Positions 49,076 through 58,212 of a stretch of 64,000 nt of DNA are shown here, in pieces. Where the stretch lies: assembly GCA_031386665.1 (NCBI GenBank), contig JANNCN010000056.1, forward strand, positions 6,611-70,610, given 5' to 3'. The translations under genes were made by a program, and so were the position numbers. The stretch comes from JANYCG01 sp031386665. GTDB taxonomy: Bacteria; Pseudomonadota; Gammaproteobacteria; Burkholderiales; Burkholderiaceae_C. Positions within the stretch are counted from its first letter, which is position 1; the number at the start of each line of letters is the position of its first letter. The notes under the pieces were generated by a model, which saw only the letters and a list, made by a program, of their open reading frames with translations, was not told the DNA's origin and made no database searches.

Positions 49076-50869
49076 ATGCAGTCGAATCTTGAGGGTAGCC
49101 GTTCCCTGAACAAGACGGTGCCGGGCATCCTTTTGTCTGGTGTCGCACTGGCCAGCGTGCCTTGGCTGGGTTTGCCCGCCTTTTACGAGTCCTTTTTGTA
49201 CCTGATTTGCCACTGGATGATTCTGGCGCTTTCATGGAACATTCTGTCTGGGTATTCGGGGTATTTTTCGTTCGGCCACGGCGCGTTTTTTGGCATCGGC
49301 ATGTACACGTCAGCCGGATTGGCGGCCAATCTGAACTGGCCGTTTTTGTGGACGCTGCCTGCCGCTGCCGCCTTGGCGTCGCTGCTGGGGGTGGCCTTGG
49401 GGGCGGTGGTTTTCCGGGTCAAAGCCGTTCGTGGCGAGTTGTTTGCTTTGTTGACGTTGGCAATTACTTTTGTGGTCGGCACGATTGTGCTGAACACCCG
49501 AATAGACGGGGGCCCGGGGGTGTCGTTGGCAGCCGTTGCGGTTCCGGCCCTGGGGCCAACAGCCCCGTCGTCGATCTACCTGATGGCAGTCGCCGGGGCG
49601 GTTTTGTCGCTTTGGGTGGCGTGGCGAATTCACACGTCCAAACTTGGCATTGGGCTCTTTGCCATCCATGACGACGAAGACGTGGCGGAGGTCATGGGCG
49701 TGCCCACCCAGCGCTACAAATTGGTGGCATTTGCCATTTCTTGCGCGCTGGCGGGCTTGGCGGGTGGCATTCACGCTTTGTTTGTCAACTACGTCACCGC
49801 GGGCGAGACTTTCACCATCACCGTGCCGCTGACCGTGGTGCTGATGAGTGTTTTGGGTGGCACGCGGCATTGGGCCGGGCCGGCCGTGGGTGCCGTGGCA
49901 ATCACTTGCTTGCAATACGCTTTCACGGCGGGAGACAGTGCCGTGGCAGGCAAAGCGGTGTTTGGTGCCGTGTTGGTGGCGGTGATTTTGTTCATGCCCA
50001 ATGGCATCTTGGGTTACTTCATGCGAAAGCCCAAACCAGCGGGCGCTGAGCATGGCAAACACAGCGTCTTGGAGGCTGACGCGACGGTGGCTGCCGACCA
50101 AATGGCTGAAAGCCGCCGCGCCCCACCTTCCACCCAAGTGCTGCTCGAAGTGCGCAATCTGTCCAAATCCTTCAAAGGTGTTCGCGCTTTGGACGGCGTG
50201 AACCTGCAGGTGTTTGAGGGCGAGATCTTGGGTCTGCTTGGCCCCAACGGGTCAGGCAAATCAACCTTTATCAACGTTGTGAGTGGTCACTTTCAGGCCT
50301 CCGGTGGGCAAATTTTTCTGGCTGGGCAAGACATGTCGCATTTGCCTGCGCACCGCATCGCCAATGCGGGTGTGGCACGTACCTACCAAATTCCCCGGCC
50401 TTTCGCCCACATGAACGTGCTGCAAAACGTGGCCATGGTGGCCATGTTTGGTGCCGCGGCGCTGAACCATTCGCAAGCCACGCAAGAAGCCTGGAAGTGG
50501 CTTGAATTCACCGGGTTGGCCGACAAAGCCCAGTCTTTGCCAGATGACCTGAACCTGCACCAGCGCAAGTTTCTGGAATTGGCCAGGGCGCTGGCCTCGC
50601 GTCCCAGGCTGGTTTTGCTGGATGAGGTGCTGTCAGGCATGACACCTGCCGAAATCAATGAAGCCGTTACATTGATTCGCAAAATCAGGGACCGTGGCGC
50701 GACCATTGTTTTTGTCGAGCATGTGATGCATGCCGTGATGGCGCTGACGGATCGCATAGCCGTGCTTAATTACGGCAAACTCATCGCCCAGGGAGACCCC
50801 AAAGAGGTGATGAAAACCCCTGAGGTGATGACGGCCTATCTGGGTTCTGTGGGAGCGCCGCATGCTTGA
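49076..50869 (+). CDS. Fused ABC transporter permease-ATPase, LivM-LivG type
   Basis: 597 residues. Residues about 10-330 are a LivM permease (LSWNILSGYSGYFSFGHGAFFGIGMY, AIHDDEDVAEVMGV loop). A charged linker (about 325-365) leads to an ATPase with Walker A GPNGSGKST, Walker B RLVLLDEVLSG and the LivG form KFLELARALASRP in place of the signature LSGGQ. Fusion of these two subunits occurs in some Liv systems. The ATG at 49076 is two bases after the livH stop. The stop overlaps livF by eight bases. Confidence 0.92.
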   Translation: MQSNLEGSRSLNKTVPGILLSGVALASVPWLGLPAFYESFLYLICHWMILALSWNILSGYSGYFSFGHGAFFGIGMYTSAGLAANLNWPFLWTLPAAAALASLLGVALGAVVFRVKAVRGELFALLTLAITFVVGTIVLNTRIDGGPGVSLAAVAVPALGPTAPSSIYLMAVAGAVLSLWVAWRIHTSKLGIGLFAIHDDEDVAEVMGVPTQRYKLVAFAISCALAGLAGGIHALFVNYVTAGETFTITVPLTVVLMSVLGGTRHWAGPAVGAVAITCLQYAFTAGDSAVAGKAVFGAVLVAVILFMPNGILGYFMRKPKPAGAEHGKHSVLEADATVAADQMAESRRAPPSTQVLLEVRNLSKSFKGVRALDGVNLQVFEGEILGLLGPNGSGKSTFINVVSGHFQASGGQIFLAGQDMSHLPAHRIANAGVARTYQIPRPFAHMNVLQNVAMVAMFGAAALNHSQATQEAWKWLEFTGLADKAQSLPDDLNLHQRKFLELARALASRPRLVLLDEVLSGMTPAEINEAVTLIRKIRDRGATIVFVEHVMHAVMALTDRIAVLNYGKLIAQGDPKEVMKTPEVMTAYLGSVGAPHA

Positions 50870-51575
50870 AGTCAACGATGTGAAGGTCAATTACGGCGCT
50901 GCGCCTGCGTTGTGGGGCGTGAGCCTGCAAGTTCAGTCGGGCGAACTGGTCTGCGTGGTCGGCCCCAACGGTGCAGGCAAAACCACCTTGATCAATGCCA
51001 TTGCGGGCTTGCACCAGGCAGCCGCCGGGGCCATTCGCTTCAATGGCGCAGACATCACGCAACTTGCCAGCCACAAGTTTTGCGACCAGGGCATCGCCAT
51101 CGTGCCCGAGGGACGCAGGCTGTTCACGTTCATGACCGTGCTTGAAAATCTGGAACTGGGCAGCTACATTGCATCCGCCAAAGTACGGCGTCAGCAGTCC
51201 TTGGCTGAAGTGCTGGCCTTGTTTCCGGCGCTTGAAAAAAAACTACCCGATCTGGCGGGTTCTTTGTCTGGCGGACAGCAGCAAATGGTGGCGATTGGCC
51301 GGGCTTTGATGGCGCAGCCCAAATTATTGCTGCTGGATGAGCCTTCGCTGGGCTTGGCTCCGGTCATTGTGTTGGAGATGTTCAAGGCGATCCGCGCTAT
51401 CAATGCACAAGGCACGTCGGTGCTGCTGGTAGAGCAAAACGTCGCCATGGCCATGCAATTGGCGGAGCGTGCCTACGTGATGGAAGAGGGCCGCATCGTC
51501 GCGCAGGGGCAAGCCAGCGAGTTGCTGTCCCGTCCGGAAATTCAGCGGGCTTACCTGGGACTGGATGTTGATTAG
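50862..51575 (+). CDS. ABC transporter ATP-binding protein, LivF type
   Basis: 237 residues. Walker A GPNGAGKTTL, signature LSGGQQQMVAIGRAL, Walker B LLLLDEPSLGLAP, H-loop region replaced by VEQNVAMAMQLA as in LivF. It forms the ATPase pair with the LivG part of the fused protein. Confidence 0.94.
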   Translation: MLEVNDVKVNYGAAPALWGVSLQVQSGELVCVVGPNGAGKTTLINAIAGLHQAAAGAIRFNGADITQLASHKFCDQGIAIVPEGRRLFTFMTVLENLELGSYIASAKVRRQQSLAEVLALFPALEKKLPDLAGSLSGGQQQMVAIGRALMAQPKLLLLDEPSLGLAPVIVLEMFKAIRAINAQGTSVLLVEQNVAMAMQLAERAYVMEEGRIVAQGQASELLSRPEIQRAYLGLDVD

Positions 51576-51644
51576 GGTTGGTGCCCTTTCCACGGCCCTT
51601 TCGATTGCCCCGCACAGGGTTTGACCAGACTCTTCGACCCCACC

Positions 51645-52430
51645 ATGCCTTTTGAGATCATCGCCGACCCGTTTTTCTACCTGGTCGCCATTCCCTCGGT
51701 CATTTTGATCGGCATCAGCAAAAGCGGTTTTGGCACAGGCATTGGTTCTTTGGCAGTTCCCATGATCGCTTTGTCGGTCACGGTGCCGCAAGCAGCGGCA
51801 TTGCTCATGCCAGTCTTGCTTTTGGCCGATTTGCTGGGCATGGCCGCGTTTCGCAAAGACTTTGACCGCCGCTTGCTGCAGTTTCTGGTGCCGTTTGCGC
51901 TGTTGGGCACGGTCATTGGCACCCTGTTGTTCAAGGTGCTCGACAGCCATTTGGTGGCAGCCATTGTGGGCCTGTTCACCCTGCTATTTCTGGCGCAGCG
52001 TTTGATTTTTCCACCGCAAGCCAACAGCGTGCCACCGCCCAAGTGGTTGGGCGCCGTGTTGGCAACCACCTCGGGTTTCACCAGTTTCATCGCCCATGCG
52101 GGTGGCCCACCCGTGTCAGCCTATGTCATTCCAATGCGCCTGAAGCCCGTGGTTTACACCGCCACCATGGCGTTTTTGTTCTTTGTGGTCAACCTGAGCA
52201 AATGGGTGCCTTACGCCTGGCTGGGCCTTTTTGAACTGCGCAACCTGGCTACTTCGGCGGTGTTGTTGCCCTTCGTTCCCGTGGGTGTGTGGGTGGGGGT
52301 TCGGATTGCCCGGCGCATCAGCGAAAAACTGTTTTACCGCCTGGTCTATGGCGGTATGTTTTTGACCGGCTGCAAGCTGGTTTGGGACGGATTCGGGCCT
52401 GCGTTGAAGGGGTTTTTATTTGCTATATAA
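51645..52430 (+). CDS. TSUP (TauE/SafE) family membrane transporter
   Basis: 261 residues, about eight membrane helices in two halves, beginning IPSVILIGISKSGFGTGIGSLAVPMIAL, the TSUP signature. Family members export sulfite, sulfoacetate or organic anions. It is the last gene of the island; export of a pathway by-product is a guess. ATG at 51645 rather than TTG at 51621. The last codons (GCT ATA TAA) lie inside repeat copy E, so the C-terminus has been shaped by the element. Confidence 0.87.
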   Translation: MPFEIIADPFFYLVAIPSVILIGISKSGFGTGIGSLAVPMIALSVTVPQAAALLMPVLLLADLLGMAAFRKDFDRRLLQFLVPFALLGTVIGTLLFKVLDSHLVAAIVGLFTLLFLAQRLIFPPQANSVPPPKWLGAVLATTSGFTSFIAHAGGPPVSAYVIPMRLKPVVYTATMAFLFFVVNLSKWVPYAWLGLFELRNLATSAVLLPFVPVGVWVGVRIARRISEKLFYRLVYGGMFLTGCKLVWDGFGPALKGFLFAI

Positions 52431-52534
52431 ATAATAGCAAACTATCTATGTTATTCGAGAGCTAGAGGCCTATTTTATTGATATTTTGAGGTTTTTGACC
52501 TATTTTTTCAAAAAAAGAACCTGCAGGTTCTTTT
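52419..52534 (+). repeat. Modular palindromic repeat, copy E (type-3 tail, doubles as terminator)
   Basis: A 116-base element, oriented like copy D: TTTGCTATATAAATAATAGC, then CTATC, TTCGAGAGCTAGAGGCC, AT-rich middle, and a perfect 22-base palindrome around CTGCAG (52513-52534). It starts within the last codons of the TSUP gene and ends at the glycosyltransferase stop (52533-52535), filling the convergent gap exactly. The tail differs wholly from those of the other copies. Confidence 0.85.
52507..52534 (-). terminator. Intrinsic terminator of the glycosyltransferase gene, formed by the copy E tail
   Basis: On the minus strand the arms AAAAGAACC/GGTTCTTTT close on a TGCA loop and run into a stretch of seven T, directly after the glycosyltransferase stop codon. 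Confidence 0.75.
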
Positions 52535-53489
52535 ATAGCAAAATTCGCTTCACCGTCTCGCCAAACCGCTTGCTCGAGTGGTGGGCGGCAACCAGACTGA
52601 AGCGCAGCCAAACTCCCGCACCCACCAGCAGCATCAGCAAGCCTGGGTAATCTTCTTTGAAGAACTTGCGATAAAACCGCATCATGCCCTTGTGTTTATG
52701 CCATTCGACAAACACCGGCCGGTTTCTGCCGCAAACACCCAAAACGTGGGTGACCACGGCGGCGGGTACAAACATGATTTTCCAGCCTTGCTTGCGAAAC
52801 CGCATGCACCAATCCAAGTCTTCGCAGTGCAAAAAGTAACCTTCGTCCCATTCGTCCACGTCAGCCAAGGCAGTTCGCTTGACCATCATGCAGGCACCCG
52901 AAATGGCTTCAACTTCAACCGGATGGTCGGGCAGGGGCTGTCGGTTCAGGTTGAAATCAAAAAACAGCTTGGGCCACCAGCGCGCCAGGTTCACCAGGCC
53001 AAAGGCTCTCACGAACGAGCGCCAAGGCGTGGGTACTGCACGGCGAGCGCCCACTTGCTCGCTGCCATCCAGGTTGGTGAGCAAACCGCCCACCATGCCA
53101 ATGCGCGGCTCAGCGTTCAAGGCATTCACCAATTCGCCCAAGGCAGACGGCTCAAACGAACAATCAGGGTTTAAAAACAAGAGGTTAGGGGCGGTGCTCA
53201 CCCGCAAACCAATGTTACAGGCGCTTGCAAATCCGAGGTTGGAGGCATTTCGAATGATTTGAAGCCGGGGCTGCCCGCTGCTGCCATTCTTGCCACCATT
53301 CGCGCTACTGTTTGCGTTATCGTTTGCATGGATCAAGTCGTCCAGGCGGCTCAGACTGTCGTCATGGGAGGCGTTGTCAACCACCACAATCTCGACATCC
53401 AAGGGGCAATTCAAGATCGATGTTACACATCCGCGCAGCAAAGCGCCGGCGTTGTAGTTAACAATGACAACAGAGACGAGTGCGCTCAC
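52533..53489 (-). CDS. Family 2 glycosyltransferase
   Basis: 318 residues. The GT-A fold start VSVVIVNYNAGALLRGCVTSIL is followed by VEIVVVDNASHDDSLSRL, LFLNPDCSFEPSALGELV (metal-site DxD replaced by NPDC, common in rhamnosyltransferase-like members) and HCEDLDWCMRFRKQGW. It is cytosolic, attached by a C-terminal hydrophobic segment (GLLMLLVGAGVWLRFSLVA). An Asn/Gly/Ser-rich insert lies at about residues 55-72. It starts with GTG and is divergent from gspE. The acceptor is unknown. Confidence 0.9.
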   Translation of the reverse strand: MSALVSVVIVNYNAGALLRGCVTSILNCPLDVEIVVVDNASHDDSLSRLDDLIHANDNANSSANGGKNGSSGQPRLQIIRNASNLGFASACNIGLRVSTAPNLLFLNPDCSFEPSALGELVNALNAEPRIGMVGGLLTNLDGSEQVGARRAVPTPWRSFVRAFGLVNLARWWPKLFFDFNLNRQPLPDHPVEVEAISGACMMVKRTALADVDEWDEGYFLHCEDLDWCMRFRKQGWKIMFVPAAVVTHVLGVCGRNRPVFVEWHKHKGMMRFYRKFFKEDYPGLLMLLVGAGVWLRFSLVAAHHSSKRFGETVKRILL

Positions 53490-53760
53490 AACAAGGCTTG
53501 TCCTGGCTCAAAACGGTTGTTTTCAGCGTCGGTTATTAAAAGCATGTCAAAAAATACCAAGGTATCGATTTTTGGGGTCAAACATGCAGCCCATGCTGTC
53601 ATTATCTTACTGGGCATCCACTTTGCACCCACCGTGGTTGGGTTAGTTTTGCCGCCATTGGGTAGCATTGTCAGCCCATTCTGGCAAGCTATTTTACAGT
53701 TTGCCCTTACCATACCCGGTAATTTGAGCCTAACCGACCTAAACAAATGTGTTTCTATCC

Positions 53761-55491
53761 ATGACAGCCTTTGCTTCGACCGTCGCAGTTCACCCTCGCA
53801 TTGATCCGGCTTTAGCGCAAAAGTCTCAAGCGCTGGGCGATGCTTTGGTCAGCGCGGGCAAGCTTTCAGCCCGTGACCTGGATCGCGCGGACGCAGCTCG
53901 GGCAGAAACGGGTGGTGCCATCGGCGCGGTCTTGGTCAATTTGGGGTTGGTGTCTGAGCTTGATGTGGCGCAGGCCCAAGCGCAGTTGCTGGGCATTGCG
54001 TTTGTCCCTGGCGATGACTTTCCCGCCGTCACACCTGAAATCGAAGGTTTGCAAATTGACTTTTTGCGGGCGCACAGTGTTTACCCACTTCGTCTGGAAG
54101 GCTCTAAATTGCTGGTTGCCATGGCAGTTCCTGATGATGCTTTTGTGCTCAAAGCAATCAGATTAGCCTCTGGCCAAACCATCCAGCCCTGCGCAGCGCT
54201 GGCCTCCGACATTCAAAAGGCGCTGGCGGCCAACGATGACGCGCTGGACATTGAAGACGCGGACACCCCCGAGGCCGACTCAGGCGACTTTGTCGAACAC
54301 CTGAAAGACCTGGCCAGCGTGGCCCCGGTCATCCGCATGGTGAACCAAATCATTGGTCAAGTCACCGACCTGCGCGCGTCGGACATTCATTTAGAGCCGT
54401 TTGACGACGGTTTGCATGTGCGCTACCGGGTTGACGGGGTCATTTACACGTCTGAAGTGATTGCCCCGCAGCACAGCGCCGCCGTGAATTCGCGCATCAA
54501 ACTGATGGCGCACCTGGACATTGCCGAGCGGCGTTTGCCACAAGATGGGCGCATCAAAATTCGCGTCAAAGGCCGCGAGCTTGACCTGCGTGTGTCCACC
54601 GTGCCCACAGTGCATGGCGAGAGCGTGGTGATGCGGGTTTTAGATCGCTCCAGCGTGCGTTACAGCCTGGACGCCATGGGTTTTGCACCCGACAACCTGA
54701 CGCGGTTTAACCAACTGTTGGCGCGCCCCCATGGCATTTTGCTGATCACCGGGCCCACGGGTTCGGGCAAAACCACCACGCTGTACACGGCCTTGTCAAA
54801 GCTGGACGCCAGCGCCCACAAAATCATCACGGTTGAAGAGCCGGTCGAATACCAGCTTGAAGGCATCAACCAAATTCAGGTGCATCCGCAAATCGGGCTC
54901 ACCTTCGCCAGCGCCTTGCGTTCCATCTTGCGCCAAGACCCCGACATCATCATGATTGGTGAAATGCGCGACGGCGAAACCGCGCAAATTGCCGTTCAGT
55001 CCGCGTTGACAGGGCATTTGGTGCTGTCAACTTTGCACACCAACACGGCGGCAGGTGCCATCGTGCGGCTGCAAGACATGGGGGTAGAGCCTTACCTGAT
55101 CACGTCTTCAGTCAACGGCGTCATGTCGCAGCGCTTGGTGCGCCGTCTGTGCGACCACTGCAAACAGCCATACGAGCCCGCGCCGTCCGTGCGGGAAAGC
55201 AGTGGGCTGCAACGCTTGGGCTTGGGTGCTGCCAAACTTTACAAAGCCGTGGGATGCGAGCATTGCAGGCAAACCGGCTACCTGGGGCGGTGCGGCATTC
55301 ACGAATTGCTGGTGATTGACGACAGCGTACGAAGGGGCATTTTGGATGGTTTGGATGCTTCGGCATTGCACCACGTTGCCACCAAAGCGGGCATGGCGAC
55401 TTTGTACGAAGATGGCTTGCGCAAAGTGGCGGCGGGCATCACCAGCCTGGAGGAGTTGTTGCAGGCGACCGAGGACCACACGGATGCCTGA
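53761..55491 (+). CDS. gspE: Type II secretion ATPase GspE
   Basis: 576 residues. N1E domain (about 1-160), then the AAA-like ATPase with Walker A GPTGSGKTTTLYTAL, Asp box, Walker B LRQDPDIIMIGEMRD, His box LVLSTLHTNTA, and the zinc tetracysteine CDHCKQ...CEHCRQ. It powers pseudopilus assembly. I chose the ATG at 53761 over 53749. First gene of the operon; the 271-base spacer to the glycosyltransferase (53490-53760) has no gene and should hold the promoter. Confidence 0.95.
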   Translation: MTAFASTVAVHPRIDPALAQKSQALGDALVSAGKLSARDLDRADAARAETGGAIGAVLVNLGLVSELDVAQAQAQLLGIAFVPGDDFPAVTPEIEGLQIDFLRAHSVYPLRLEGSKLLVAMAVPDDAFVLKAIRLASGQTIQPCAALASDIQKALAANDDALDIEDADTPEADSGDFVEHLKDLASVAPVIRMVNQIIGQVTDLRASDIHLEPFDDGLHVRYRVDGVIYTSEVIAPQHSAAVNSRIKLMAHLDIAERRLPQDGRIKIRVKGRELDLRVSTVPTVHGESVVMRVLDRSSVRYSLDAMGFAPDNLTRFNQLLARPHGILLITGPTGSGKTTTLYTALSKLDASAHKIITVEEPVEYQLEGINQIQVHPQIGLTFASALRSILRQDPDIIMIGEMRDGETAQIAVQSALTGHLVLSTLHTNTAAGAIVRLQDMGVEPYLITSSVNGVMSQRLVRRLCDHCKQPYEPAPSVRESSGLQRLGLGAAKLYKAVGCEHCRQTGYLGRCGIHELLVIDDSVRRGILDGLDASALHHVATKAGMATLYEDGLRKVAAGITSLEELLQATEDHTDA

Positions 55492-56773
55492 TTTCTCTTG
55501 GCGGGCAGCCCGGGCAGACGCTCAGATCATCGAAGGCAAGCTCCAGGCGGCCAGCAGCGCCCAAGCCCTGACCCAGCTTTTGGCCCAAGGCTTGACGCCT
55601 ATCCAAATCGACGAAACCTCGGCAGGCGCGATGACAGGCACCCTGCAGGCGGGCGGGCGGTCCAGCCCCGTTTCAAATGGCCAGACCGCGGCACAAACAA
55701 GCGGTCAACCCGTTACGGGGGGGCTTTTTTCATCCAATGGAATCCAGCAAGCCGACATTTTGGCCATGACCAGCGAGTTGTCGATCATGCTGAAAGCTGG
55801 GCTGTCGCTGGACAATGCCTTGCGCGTTCTCATTGGCATGAGCCCCAAACCGCAAATGGTAGCGCTGACCCAAACTCTGCTGGACGACGTCAAAAGTGGC
55901 GTCTCCTTGAGCCAAGCGCTCAAACGCCATCCGCAGCAATTTGGCGACTTTTACATCAACATGATCCGCTCTGGCGAAGCTGGAGGGCAGCTCAGCGCGG
56001 TTTTGGAGCGTCTGGTGGAGCACCTGGAACGCCTTCGCGCCCTTCGTGAAAGTGTGGTTTCAGCCACCATTTACCCCGCAATTCTTCTTGGGGTGGCGGT
56101 TTTGTCGCTGGTTGCCATGCTCGGTTTTGTGGTGCCGCAATTCGAAACCCTGTTCAAGGGCATGGGGGACGCGCTGCCTGCGCCCACCCGCATCGTGATG
56201 GCTATGGGGCGCATTTTTTCTGATTTTTGGCCAGTGATTGCGGCCATTGGCGCGCTGGTTTTCTTGGCGGTTCGCGGTTGGTGGCGCACACCGTCTGGCC
56301 AACAGTGGTGGCAAGCCCGCGTTTTGCGGTTGCCCATGGTCGGCAAGTTGCTGCTCAAGTACGATTTAACCTTGTTTGCGCGGTCTTTCGGGACGCTGTT
56401 AGGCAATGGCGTACCTTTGCTCACAGCCTTGCAAATTGCCATCCAAACGATCGGCAATGTCAATTTGCAGCAAGCCCTGTCCAACGTTGGCCCCAAGGTC
56501 AAAAGCGGCGGCAAACTGACCGATGCGCTTCAAAGCACGGGCATTTTTGAACCTTTGGCCCTCAGTCTGGTCAAAGTAGGTGAGGAAACCGGACGCATGG
56601 GCCCCATGTTGCTGGAACTGGCCCGCATTTTCAACCGCGATGTAGAAACTGGCATCAAGCGGGGCTTGACTTTGCTAGAGCCGCTGTTGATCCTGATTTT
56701 GGGCGTGCTGATCGCGTCCATCATTGTCTCCATCCTCCTTGGAATCCTCTCCATCAATGACCTCGCCGTATAA
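55484..56773 (+). CDS. gspF: Type II secretion inner-membrane platform protein GspF
   Basis: 429 residues. N-terminal DFSWRAARADAQIIEGKLQA, two T2SSF cytoplasmic domains (ADILAMTSELSIMLKAGLSLDNAL and LTLFARSFGTLLGNGVPLLTAL) and three membrane helices, the last at the C-terminus. Residues about 60-85 form a Gly/Ser/Gln-rich insert. It overlaps the gspE stop by eight bases. Confidence 0.94.
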   Translation: MPDFSWRAARADAQIIEGKLQAASSAQALTQLLAQGLTPIQIDETSAGAMTGTLQAGGRSSPVSNGQTAAQTSGQPVTGGLFSSNGIQQADILAMTSELSIMLKAGLSLDNALRVLIGMSPKPQMVALTQTLLDDVKSGVSLSQALKRHPQQFGDFYINMIRSGEAGGQLSAVLERLVEHLERLRALRESVVSATIYPAILLGVAVLSLVAMLGFVVPQFETLFKGMGDALPAPTRIVMAMGRIFSDFWPVIAAIGALVFLAVRGWWRTPSGQQWWQARVLRLPMVGKLLLKYDLTLFARSFGTLLGNGVPLLTALQIAIQTIGNVNLQQALSNVGPKVKSGGKLTDALQSTGIFEPLALSLVKVGEETGRMGPMLLELARIFNRDVETGIKRGLTLLEPLLILILGVLIASIIVSILLGILSINDLAV

Positions 56774-56799
56774 TTTTGGCCACTCAAATTCTTCATTTC

Positions 56800-57243
56800 A
56801 TGACTAAAACTCAAGGCGCTCAAAACGCAAAAATCCGCGGAGACAGAGGCTTCACCCTCATTGAACTGTTGGTTGTTCTGGCGATTTTGACCCTGCTGGC
56901 GGGCTTGGTGGGTCCCAGGGTGTTAAATCAGCTGGGCGGTGCCAAGTCCAAAACGGCTGCGCTGCAAATTGCCGACTTTGACAAGTCGCTTGAACTCTTC
57001 AAGCTGGATGTTGGGCGCTACCCCACAGGCAAAGAGGGCCTGGACGCACTGGCCAACAAACCCGCCAGCGTGACAGGCTGGAATGGCCCTTACTTAAAAG
57101 GTGGTGTGCCCAACGATCCATGGGGCAAGCCTTATGTCTTCAACAGCCCTGCAGCCAACGGCGGCATTGAAATTATTTCTTTGGGTGCAGACGCTGCCAC
57201 GGGCGGTGAAGGCGAAAACGCAGACATTCGCAACAAACCCTGA
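56800..57243 (+). CDS. gspG: Major pseudopilin GspG
   Basis: 147 residues. Prepilin cleavage site RG/FTLIELLVVLAILTLLAGLV, followed by KTAALQIADFDKSLELFKLDVGRYPTGKEGLDAL and WGKPYVFNSP, diagnostic of GspG. It forms the body of the periplasmic pseudopilus. ATG at 56800. Confidence 0.95.
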   Translation: MTKTQGAQNAKIRGDRGFTLIELLVVLAILTLLAGLVGPRVLNQLGGAKSKTAALQIADFDKSLELFKLDVGRYPTGKEGLDALANKPASVTGWNGPYLKGGVPNDPWGKPYVFNSPAANGGIEIISLGADAATGGEGENADIRNKP

Positions 57244-57298
57244 GGTTTGTGCTGTCAGCCGTTTGCCTCATTTAAATCCATTGCAAACAGAGCCCTGA

Positions 57299-57778
57299 AT
57301 GGTTCACGACAACCACAGCGGCTTGAATAGAGAATTCCGCAACGGGTTCACTTTGATTGAACTGCTGGTGGTGATTGCAATTGCCGCCTTGCTGATTGCC
57401 CTGACCCCTGTTGCTTACGTCAAAGTCAAAGAATCCACGCAGTACAGTGCAGCCTTGCGCACCGTGATGGGCGACTTGCGCCTGGCCCGCCAGACTGCGG
57501 CGTCGCAAGGCGTATCGACCAGCTTTTTTGTAGACCTGGCTGTAGGGCGCTATGGTGTTTTGGGCTACAGTGCGCATGATTTGCCGGATTCGCTGCAAAT
57601 CAAAACCACGGTTGGCAACGGCCAGCTCAAGCCAGGTCGAGAGGCGCGTATTTCATTCCTGCCTGATGGCGGCGCGACAGGCGGCAGCGTCGAAATTGTC
57701 CGAGCCAATGGCGAAGGCGCGCGCCTCAGGGTTGACTGGCTCACCGGGCTCGTCACGCAAGAGCGCTTGCTGCCATGA
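57299..57778 (+). CDS. gspH: Minor pseudopilin GspH
   Basis: 159 residues. Prepilin site NG/FTLIELLVVIAIAALLIAL, then a GspH-type beta domain (ISFLPDGGATGGSVEIVRANGEGARLRVDWLTG). 55 bases after gspG; its stop overlaps gspI. Confidence 0.9.
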   Translation: MVHDNHSGLNREFRNGFTLIELLVVIAIAALLIALTPVAYVKVKESTQYSAALRTVMGDLRLARQTAASQGVSTSFFVDLAVGRYGVLGYSAHDLPDSLQIKTTVGNGQLKPGREARISFLPDGGATGGSVEIVRANGEGARLRVDWLTGLVTQERLLP

Positions 57779-58212
57779 AGCGTGCCTCAAACCACAGACA
57801 AAGCGGCTTCTCTCTGATTGAGCTGCTGGTGGCCTTTTCAATCATGGCCCTGTCTTTGGGTTTCATTTACAAAGCCATGGGGTCTGGCGCTCGAAATGCG
57901 GGCGAATTGGCATCCCACCAGCAAGTCACGATGCTGGCTGAGTCCATTTTGGCGACCCGAGACGCCGTGACTGATCAAGGCTGGCAAGAAGTCGGTCGTT
58001 TTGCGCCCTATGACTGGACGGTCTCCAGCCAGCCGTTTTTGCCAACCGCCAACGCGCTGTCAACCAGCCTCAATTCCAACAATCCAACTGCGGTTCCTCT
58101 GCATCAAATTCAACTCACCATCGTCTGGCAAGACGGATCAGTGCAACGACAGTTTGAAACCAAAACCTTGCTGCCTCAACGCAAGCTGTTTCCTGGCGAA
58201 TCCTTGAAATGA
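57775..58212 (+). CDS. gspI: Minor pseudopilin GspI
   Basis: 145 residues. Prepilin site SG/FSLIELLVAFSIMALSLGFIY and the small beta domain typical of GspI. It is part of the tip complex with GspJ and GspK. Overlaps gspH and gspJ by four bases each. Confidence 0.9.
   Translation: MKRASNHRQSGFSLIELLVAFSIMALSLGFIYKAMGSGARNAGELASHQQVTMLAESILATRDAVTDQGWQEVGRFAPYDWTVSSQPFLPTANALSTSLNSNNPTAVPLHQIQLTIVWQDGSVQRQFETKTLLPQRKLFPGESLK

Noticed and set aside
3613..52534. CRISPR array or integron cassette sites as an explanation of the repeats
   Set aside because: Copies are kilobases apart in both orientations, without spacers, cas genes or an integrase in the window.
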